From Elusimicrobiota bacterium (GTDB lineage: Bacteria > Elusimicrobiota > Elusimicrobia > UBA1565): a DNA stretch of 39,020 bases. The notes under the pieces are model-generated. The model saw only the letters and a program-made list of their open reading frames with translations, was not told where the DNA came from and made no database searches. A program made the position numbers and the translations under genes. Positions 1 to 8,800 of the stretch are shown piece after piece (the stretch's first letter is position 1; each line of letters opens with the position of its first letter). The stretch is taken from contig JACRDO010000057.1 in NCBI GenBank assembly GCA_016212885.1, positions 1 to 39,020 on the forward strand, in the 5' to 3' direction.

Positions 1-43
1 CCAGCAAGGAAATCACGGCGAAAAGAAACCCCATGCGCGTCAT
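1..43 (-). CDS. Start of an exported protein gene, cut by the window edge
   Basis: Reading leftward from an ATG at 43 gives MTRMGFLFAVISLL, which looks like the beginning of a signal peptide or membrane anchor: one Arg, then a hydrophobic run. A GGAGG ribosome-binding site lies at 53-49, five bases before the ATG, and decides the start. It is the next gene in the same direction after the PorV-like gene ending at 144, with a 100-base gap between. Only 14 codons are inside the window, so nothing can be said about function beyond probable export. Confidence 0.6.
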   Translation of the reverse strand, partial: MTRMGFLFAVISLL

Positions 44-69
44 AAGCGCCTCCAGGCAAATGCCTACGC

Positions 70-91
70 CCCTGCCGTATCCGCGGCAGGG
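70..91 (-). other. Perfect 8-bp stem-loop in the 44-143 gap
   Basis: CCCTGCCG at 70-77 and CGGCAGGG at 84-91 are perfect complements around a 6-base loop. No T-run follows on the minus strand, so it is not a canonical intrinsic terminator. The same gap also holds a 12-bp palindrome (CAAGGGCCCTTG, 128-139) just after the PorV-like stop codon, and an AT-rich inverted repeat (AAATGGT/ACCATTT, about 100-122). It could be a transcript-end or processing structure, or a leader hairpin before the gene starting at 43. Confidence 0.4.
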
Positions 92-143
92 TTATACTGA
101 AATGGTAAAGAGAAAACCATTTTCTCGCAAGGGCCCTTGGGGC

Positions 144-1109
144 TCAAAACCTGACCAGCAGCGAGTAGCGGAAGGTGCTGCCCAAATCCCCGTAGGGCGC
201 CCAGGCGAAATCGAACTCGAGGCGCCGGTAGGAGATCCCGGCGCCGAAAGCGATGCCGGTGACGCCCTCGGCGTCGGTCTTCGAGAAATCGTAGCCGCCG
301 CGCACGGCCGCCCGGAGGTCCTCCGCGATCTTCCTGCGGTGCTCCGCCCCCAAAGACAGCCCGATGCGCTGGTCCCGTGGCAGGCGCAGGTCAGCTGCCA
401 GGAGCCACTCCTCCGAGAGCTTGTAGCCTCCCCCGCCGTAGATGACGAGCGGCAGGGGATCCGCCTCGTTTCCGAATTTCACCTCGGTGCCCAGGTTCCG
501 GATCCCCCCGCCGAAGGAGAGGCGGTCGCGATGCCAGAGCCCTCCCAAGTCCAGGCCGAACGCGGTCGCATGCGAGGAGTCGATCGACTGATCCAGGACT
601 TTCAGCGCCGCTCCGGCGGCCCAGCGCTTGCTCAGGGGCAGGCCGTAGGCGAGGGTGTAGGCGAAGTCCCTTGCGCCGAAGGTGTCCGTGGGGTCGTCCG
701 TCTCGACGACGCCCCGCCGCTCGAGCCCGTCCACGCTCAGGCTCGTGAGCGCGAAAGCGGCCGCGCCGAACTCGTTGCGCGCGCGCCTGGAATCCATCCA
801 TGAAAGCAGGGGCGTCGCCACGGCGCCGAAGTTGTGGGTGATGCCCTGGAAATGCTGGCTGCGCATCGCGGCCGCCTGCACCTCGCGCAGGAACCCGAGC
901 CCGGCCGGGTTGAAGTAGGCGGCGTAGACGTCCTCGCTCACCGCGGCGCCGGCGTCGCCCATGGAGGCTGCGCGCGCGCCCGGTGAGAGCTTGAGGAACT
1001 GGGCCCCCGATGTGCCCTGATCCGGGACCCCCCAGGCGAAAGCCGAGCGCGCGCAGGCGAGCGCCAGAGCCAGCGCCGCGGCCGCGATCCCGATCCGTTT
1101 CCTGTTCAT
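144..1109 (-). CDS. PorV/PorQ-like outer-membrane barrel protein (UPF0164-type), copy 2
   Basis: This 321-residue protein has a signal peptide (about residues 1-25, Ala/Leu-rich core ending near AFA) followed by the family's N-terminal signature GTSGAQFLKLSPGARAASMG and YFNPAGL. The rest alternates short beta-strands with turns, and it ends in an aromatic residue (LLVRF), as outer-membrane barrels do. The family includes PorV, which in type IX secretion accepts the C-terminal domain of substrates at the outer membrane. The ATG overlaps the TGA of the giant protein gene upstream (ATGA, 1106-1109), so the two are probably translated together. I see no strong Shine-Dalgarno of its own. It is a paralogue of the protein at 15198-16154, sharing the N-terminal signature, HFQGI, and a C-terminus of the form FDFAW-PYG-LG-TFRYS. 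The role as partner of the adjacent giant is inference. Confidence 0.85.
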   Translation of the reverse strand: MNRKRIGIAAAALALALACARSAFAWGVPDQGTSGAQFLKLSPGARAASMGDAGAAVSEDVYAAYFNPAGLGFLREVQAAAMRSQHFQGITHNFGAVATPLLSWMDSRRARNEFGAAAFALTSLSVDGLERRGVVETDDPTDTFGARDFAYTLAYGLPLSKRWAAGAALKVLDQSIDSSHATAFGLDLGGLWHRDRLSFGGGIRNLGTEVKFGNEADPLPLVIYGGGGYKLSEEWLLAADLRLPRDQRIGLSLGAEHRRKIAEDLRAAVRGGYDFSKTDAEGVTGIAFGAGISYRRLEFDFAWAPYGDLGSTFRYSLLVRF

Positions 1110-2800
1110 TTGATCAGCGCCATCTTGAAGAACTTTCTGGCCTTGCCGATCTTCACCTCTGCGAGGTAGATTCCGCTCGCCACGTCGCGGCCGGAGTCGT
1201 TCCTCCCGTCCCAGCCCTGGTAGTAGTGCCGCCCGCCCGCCACGCTCCCCAGCTCGATGGTCCTCACGCGCTCGCCGGCCACGTTGAAGATCTGGACCGG
1301 TCCCTCGCCCCCGACCGCGGCCGGAACCGCGATCCGGATCATGGTGCCGCGCACGGTCTGCTGAAGCGCCCCGTGGATCGAAGTGACGGTCTTCACGCTC
1401 AAATCGAAGGGGTTCGGGAAATTGAACGCATCGATCTCCCCGCCTTGGAACGCGCTGCCGGAGATCACGGCGGCGCCGACGTTGAAGAGCACGAAGGTCG
1501 AGAAATGGTCCACGTTGACCGTGATGGTCCGGTTCGCCGCGTCGATGACCGGAGGAGAGCCGGAGGCGTCCTGCTGGAGGATGTAGGCGTTGGCCGCGGG
1601 GTTGTACCAGTAGACGTTGAGCGCGCCCGGGTCCGCGCCTTCCCGGTAGCGCAGGGTCAACTGGGCGGGCTTGGAGAGCGCGCTGCGGACCCCGAGCGGC
1701 AGCATCACGTCATAGAAGGCGCTCAGCGGGCTCACCTCGGGCGGAACCGCGGCCATGGCCCGGAGCAGGCTTTGGGGATAGGCCGGCCCATCGAACCTCA
1801 AGGACTCGGAGCGGGAGGCCGACATCCGCCGGGCCGTCAGGTTCTCGTCGGCGCACGCCAGGGAGAGCTCCACGGAAGAGGACGCGTCCACCGCGAAAGC
1901 CCCCTTCGGCAGGGTCAAGCGCCCGGGCTCGGATTCCAGCGCGATGGCCCCACCGCTCACGTTGTTGATGACGCTGCGATGATAGCCGTCCAGGCCCCGG
2001 TAGAAGGTGAAGGTCGCCGAGTGCAGGAACTCGGGGCTCCCCGCTCCCACGGCGTCGGGGTCGCGCTGGGAGCTGAAGGCGGTGAACCTCAGCGTGAAGC
2101 TGGACTCGCGGATCGACGGGCTGTAGAGGGCGCTCACGCGCCGGCGGTCCTGCGACAGCTCGTAGCCGGAGAGCGCTCCGCGCTCCGACGCGGCCTCCAG
2201 GATCGAGGGCATGTCCTCATCCGCCGCGGTCTTCGACCTCAGCGGCGAGCTCGCCGTGACATCGATCCGATAGGCGCTCCCGATCCTCCGGGACTTCGCC
2301 AGCAGGAACGGCCGGCCGAAGCGCAGAGCGATGTCCAGCCCGCGGGCCTGAAGGCTGCTCGTGAAGACGACGGACCGGGCCTCGGCCGGCGCGAGGAGCT
2401 GTCCGTCGCTGCCGAGCAGGAGCACGCGGTAGGCCGAGTCCGGCTTGAACCCGCTGATGCGGTAGCCCACCGCCGTTCGCGTGTTCGGATCGCGGAGGAT
2501 GCTTCCGCTCAGGACCTCGCCGAGGTCCGGCGTCGCCGCCAGGATCTCCCTCACCTCGTCCTCGCCGGGGGCCGTCCCATCGCTCTTGAGCAGGCTTCCG
2601 GACAGGGTCCCGCCCCAGTCGAGACTGATCGTTCCCATGTCCACGCCGGCGCTTGAGACCTGCACGACCCGCGCCAGGCTCCCGTAGCCGAGAGCCGAGA
2701 CACTGAGCTTGTAGACGCCCGCTGTCAAAGCCGGCACTGAGAAGTTCCCTTGCTCGTCCGTTTGGACCACGATGTCGCCCAGCGGGTTCTCGACCGGGAT
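1106..2800 (-). other. C-terminal module of the 3,533-aa giant, shared with the larger giant
   Basis: About 560 residues align in order with the end of the larger giant. Shared landmarks are NPLGDI followed by QT and an LGY motif, GYxISGFKP, a SPLR or GPLR motif, SAFYDV, (L/F)PxGVR, TITVxVxHxSxFVxF, NFPNP, VAGE, AGGRxYY, W-D and ASG(I/V)Y before FKMA. The final about 100 residues have the FlgD-Ig/type IX C-terminal layout. I infer an outer-membrane sorting or anchoring domain. Confidence 0.75.
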
Positions 2801-5800
2801 AATCCCCTGCTTCTGCACATAGACCTTGGCGCCGGGCCGGCTCCCCTCCTCGGCCGGGAAGGAAAGCGGCTCCCCGGCCCGCGCGAGGACCCTGCCCGAG
2901 ATCGCGAACGGAGCCGGCAGAAGAGCGAAGATCAGGGTTGTGGTGCTCTGCACATCCACGGATCGGACGACCTTCTCCTCGTACGCCGGCGTGAAGCCGC
3001 CTAAGCGGCCCTCTCCCCGATACCCTGCGATGACGTCGTAGTATCTCATGACCGGGTCCAAACCCCCAAGCAGGTAGTTCCCATCCGCGTCGGTCCTCGC
3101 GCTCGGGGGCTCCCGGCGCGCGCTCGCCTGGCCGGGCGTCATCAGCGAGGGGCGCACCCGCATCGGGATGTTCGCCAGGCCCAGCCCGGTCGCGGGGTCC
3201 ACGACGCGTCCGTAGAGGGCCGCGGCCATCCTGATCCGGATGACTCCGACGTCGCTCACCGCGCCCGCGGCGACGCGCACCCCGCTGCGGGACTCCCCGA
3301 CGAGGCTCAAGCTCCCCCCGCCGAAAGCCGCGGGCGCCTGCGCCTCGATGTCGTAAAGCCCCGGCAGGACCGAGGGAATCGTAAACTGCCCGCCTGCGCC
3401 GATCAGATTCTCGGCCTCGAAGAAGCCTCCGTCGACCCACGGGTTCGCCACGGCGAAGATCCGCAGGCCCGACGGCAGGAGGCCGCGGCTGTCCGATGAG
3501 ATCAGCACGAACTCGCGCGAGCCGTCCGGCCGCAGATGCTCCACGGCGAGCCGCCCTTTCAGCGCGCCCGCGCTCGCAAGCTGGAGGTTCTGGCCGGAGA
3601 GGTCCGCCCCCTGCACGGCCACGGACAGGGGCTTCGCGGCGAAGGCCTTCGGGAAAGAGGCGTCCTCGGCCGCGACGGCATAGCGCCCGTCGGCCACCTT
3701 GTCGAAGGAGTATGCGGCCCAGCGCTCGCCGAGGAAGTTCACAGGCGCTGTCCGCAGCCTTTGGCCGCTCAGATCGGCCAGCGAGACCGCGACCGGCCTC
3801 CCGGAGGAGGCCTCGGGCGGCAGCCGGACAACCCCGGAGATGCGCCAGCCGTTGCCGATGCGCACGTCCGCGACGGTCGCGCTGTCCACGCGAACCACGG
3901 AGGAGGCGTCCGCGAGCTCGTCTCCGTTGGAGGCGAGGCCGTCGATGTCGCGGCCGCTGCGCAGGAGATAGACCCCCGAACTCACTCCGGGGAAGGCGAA
4001 GCTCCCGTCCGCGGCCACGGAGGCCGCATACCCCAGAGGAGCCGATGTGGCCGGAAAATACGCGCAGGAGCCGGTGGACCGCGCGAAGGGGCCCGGCAGG
4101 CCGTTCTCCGGCTCATAGGCGACGAGCTCCATATGCAGGTTTGAGAGCGTCAGCGGAAGGCTGGAGGAAAGCAGGCACCAGGCCGAGGTCGCCGAATTCG
4201 CCAGGATCCCCGCGACCGAGCTGACGCTCACCGCGAAGCCGCCTTTCGAGAAGCTGACCAGGCCCGAGAGAGAGAGCTTGCCGGTCACCGGGTACGTCGC
4301 CCGGCTGAGATCCACGACCGCCGAGGCCGTGGCCCGGTTGGCCAGAGCCAGCGTGAGCTCCTGCTGGTTTCCCGATGGGCCGTGGGCGAGCCGGAATCGG
4401 AAGAGCCCGCTGCCGAGCGCAGGCGAGAGCATGGTCATGCTCGAGCAGTGGAACGCTTCGACGACCCCCTGCCGGCCGTCGAGGGAGGTGATGTCGCCCG
4501 TGGCCGGCAGGGAGAGCTGCGGGCCTTCGACGCTGAATCCGATCCCCTTGTAGTCCGCCGGGGGCCGGCAGGCGCCTCCCGGAAGGGGCGGCAGGAGGAT
4601 GCTGAGCTGGATGCGGGAGGAATTCTCCACGAAAGCCAGCTCCGCCTCAGGCGCTCCCGCGCCGGTTACGAGCACGCTCTGCGGTCCCAGCGGGGATTTC
4701 TCGAACCCCGGCACCTCGGCGCTGAGCTGCCATTCCCCTGTTGCCAGCCCGCTCAGGGAGAAAGTCGACTCGGACACCGAGGACGCGGTGGCCAGCCGGA
4801 CCTCGGTCACGGCGTGGGCGAAGGTGCGCGGGTCGTAGGCGTCGACGAAGACGCGGAAGTACCGCTGGCCCGCGAGCGCCAGGCTTGTGGTGTTCCCCTT
4901 CACGCTCACGATCCCACTCAGCACGGCGCCGGTGTCGAGCGAGAGGCTCGGGCCTTCCGCTCTGGTGGCCGGGTCCCCGATGTCGGTGGAGACGATGACG
5001 GTGGAGCTGGTCGAGAGGAATCCCGGGCTCGTGGCCTGGAGGGTCCATGTCCCGGGATCCAGCCCATAGAGCGAATAGACGCCGCTCGTCAGGGAGACTC
5101 CGCCCGCCGGCGCAGGGATGAAGACCCCGGTGAAGGCCGCTGGCAGAAGCTCTCCCTGGCGCGTGGCCTGAACCGAGACCCAGGCCCCGGCCGCGGGCGC
5201 CGTGGACAGGCTCACCCTGCCGAAAAGATTGGCCTTGCGCGCGAGGTCCAGGCGCACGTCGACGATCCCGCCGGCCGGCAGGGCGACGCCCGCTATGCGG
5301 GTCGAAATCCGGATCCGGTCGAGGCGGATGTCGAGGTCGTAGAGGCCCGGCGCCAGGCTGAGGACCGTCCACGTGCTCGCCGCCCTCCCAAAGCCCGGCC
5401 CGCCGTCGTCCGACACCGCGCTGCCAGAGCTGAAATGGAGGGTTGCCAGCGCCTGTTGGCTGAAGTCGCTTGTGTGCGCCGAAACCTCCCCCCAGAACTC
5501 GAAGGGCGCGGCGATCGGGATGCCCACGCCGACGCGGATGAAGGCCGGAGCCGGCAGCGTCAATGACCCCGCATCGCCTCCCGCGGCCGTTGCCTGAACG
5601 CTGGTGGCCGACGTGCTGAGATGGACCGCCTGGCCCAGGGCCGCGCTCAGAGTGGAGGCGTAGAGGTTGTAGGCCTGGCCCGCCGTGAGCCCGTAGATGC
5701 GGAAATAGCCGGTCGCGCTCGCGACCGCGAAGGCGCCCAGGCCGGCCCCCGGGCCTTCGGCCCGCACGAAGGCTGAGGCCCCGCCGGCGCCCAGGTTCCC

Positions 5801-8800
5801 GAAGACGGACGCGGTGGCGGGTATGCGGACCTCCAGGGCGGCTGCCGGAGCGCCGCCGGCCGCGCGCACGCGCACGAAATAGCGGCCCGGGTCCGCGAAC
5901 CTGCAGACGCCGTTCTCCGCGCAGACGACGCCGTTCCACGCCGCTTGGATGGGCCGAAGCGCGTCCCCCATGCCGGCTGCCGAGAACAGCGCGGGGCTGT
6001 AGGCGCCTGGGTCCGTGGAGACAATGACGTCCCAGCTCACGCGAGGGTCGCTCAGGGTGAAGCGCACGACCGCCTGAGCGCCGCCTCCGACGCCTAGAGC
6101 CGCGCTGGTCGCCCCCGGGGCGAGGGAGCCGGTGTCGATGGAGACCTCCCGCAGGGTGACGCTCGACTCCAGCAGGGTCACCTGCCGGCTGGCCTCGGCG
6201 AAGACCCCCGATACGAGCGCGGTCGCGCGGACATGCTCGAAGGAGACCCCGGAGGTCGAGGTGCGGTAGTAGAAGGCCTCCGAGGTTTGGGAGGAGGAGG
6301 AGATGGTGATTGCGCTGATGGGCGAGCCTCCGATCCGGAAGAATTCCGCCTGGAGGTCTGGATTGAAGCCGGAAGCTCCGAAGGTCCCGGCCGCGAGCCG
6401 GACCGTGATCGTGGAAGGAGCCGCAACGGCGTTGCCGCAGAGATCGATCACTTGGACCTGCATGGTCGCGGAGGTCTGCAGCGGGCCCAGAACCGTCGGT
6501 TCGTAGGTCGTAAATCTCAAGTTCCTCGCGGGCCCGGGCTTGAGCCAGATCCTTGGGAGCGAGGCGATCCCCGCCAGGACCCCTCCCGAGGCCGCCTGTG
6601 TTCGCAGATCGAAGACCTGATCGCCGGTGAGCGGGCCGGAGGGGGGAAAGCCGTGGTATTTGAACCGGATCTCTTCGCCGGGTTTGAAGCTGTTCGCCGC
6701 GGCCGAGGAGAGGCGCAGCGCGAGCCAGTTTGTCCCAAGCTCGGCGCCGCCGAGGCTCGCCGGCTCCACGAGGGTCTCCACGGAGCCGGTCCATGCCGTC
6801 GAGGTGGATTCGATGTTCACATAGCCCAATGCGGGGTCCGGCGCCGCGCTGAGAGCGGCCGGCCGCGTCCAGCCTTCCGGGATGCGCAAGGCCACGGCTC
6901 CGCCAGGCCCGATGCCTCCCGCCCCCGTCGTGAACGTCAAGGTCGAGACGACCGCCTGGCAGGCGGACCCTATAGAGGGCTGGAGCGCCGCGGACCCCTT
7001 GCCGTCGCTCTCGCCGAAGGAGAGCGCGGAGCAATCATAGGTGAACGTGGAGGTCATCGTCGCCAGCACATCGGAAGTGTTCGACGACTTGATCAGGACG
7101 AAGTAGTCTCGTCCGCTGACGAGCTTCAGATCCGGGAACGGGATGTCCCAGTCGACGCGGCTGCCCTTGGCCGGCGAGACATTCGTCCTCATCATGACCG
7201 CCTGAGCCGAATCGAACGCCTTGTGCGCCAAGTCGTAGTAGAACCCGGACGCGTTGTCGCGCACCGCCAGGTCCACGCGCTCGATGGCCACCGAGTCCTG
7301 CGCGGTCCCAGCCAGGCGCCCTCCGAGCGTGGCCACCGACGCGCTCTGCGGGATCAAGAAGGAAACCTGCGGGGTCGAGAAGGAGACGGCGAAGATCGAG
7401 AAGGTCGAGCTGATATTGAAGAGGATGGCGCCGTTGGTGAGGTCGCGCGCCCGCACGCTCAGGCCCCCCCCCGCCGAGTAGACGAAGATGTCCGGCACGA
7501 CGGCGGTCCCCGCGGAAAGAACCGCGGGGCCGGGCAGGGTCGCCGAAGATGCCGTGACCGAGTCGATGACGACGGTGTCGTTGGGCGCGTCGGAGCGCAG
7601 GTTGTTGTACGCGTCCACGGCGCGCACGGTCACGTTGAACGGGTTCCCTGCGTTCTGCGAGTCGGGGTCCAGCACGCGCCCCGCGGGCGAGCCCGGCAGA
7701 GGCTCCTCCCCAGGCAGCAGGACCAGGAGCTTCGAGAAGCCCGCTGGCTTGACCTCTACGGTCGAGCTTCCCGCTGCGAACGCCCAGCTGCTCGTCGCTT
7801 GGATCGCCGTGGGCTCGGCCGTCTTGAGCGTCACCGTGAAGGCCCCCGTGCTCGCGCTCAGCGCGTGGGCCGCGGACGCCGTGCCGAAGGCGTCCGAGAG
7901 CTCGATGCCGACCGTCATGGAGGAGCCCACCACGGTCGTCGTGGCCGCGGAGACGGCGCGCACGGTGACGGTGAACGGGCTCCCCGCCGTCTGCACGGCC
8001 GCCGAGCCGCCCTTGCCCACCCTCTCGGCGAAGGTCTCCCCGGGGGCGAGGGCCACCAGCAGCGGCTTGAAGTTCCAGTTCAGGTTGTTGCCCGCGTCCA
8101 CGGAGGTGGCGTCGTCGGCGTGGACCATCAGGCCCGCGGTCGCGCTCGAATCCTGGATGTCCGCGAACGCCACCGTCGAGGCCGAGATGAGCTCCAAGCC
8201 CCAGCGCGCGCCCTCAACCACGCTCCGCAGGCGGATCCGCGTGCCCATGGCCCCGCCGTGGACCCGCAGGTCCTTGACCGTGCTGACTCCGGCGGAAGGG
8301 AATTGGAGCAGGCTGCCGGGCTTCGTCGAGGTAAGGACGTCTGCCGTGAAGGCCGAGGCGAAAACTGCGGTCGAGACGCCGACGACGACGCCGTGCAGCG
8401 CGGGCCGGGTGGCGTCGCTGAAGGTCTGCCGCGCGCCCGCCGAGGTCTCCCAGAAAGCCACCGTGCTCGATCCGGCCTCGAAGAGGCCTCCGGCGCCCTG
8501 CCAGTCGCCCCGGAGCGCGATCCAGGACGAGCCGGCGCTCAGCTTTCCGCTCGCGAGCAGGAAATTCTCGCGGATGTTCATCGACGAGGCGGCCACGACG
8601 ACCCGGCTCGAGGAGGCGGCCTCGAAACGCCAGAACACGTCCGCTGTGCTGGTGCGCACTTGCTGCTCCACCGTACCGGCCAGGCGCAGGGTCGAGGTGG
8701 ACTCGCCGGCCAGGTCCATCGCACCGCCGCTGTTGATCAGGTGTCCTCTCACCTCGATGACCGGCGCGGCGCTTGATCTCACCAGCCCCCTCTCCACGAC

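Noticed and set aside
6233-8776. Long plus-strand open frame opposite the smaller giant
   Set aside because: Its product is Arg/Gly/Glu/His-rich low-complexity sequence with no domain, and it mirrors the codon bias of the GC-rich gene on the other strand. The same applies to plus-strand frames at 1010-2656, 4382-5566, 9803-11269, 19646-22057 and 37289-38959.
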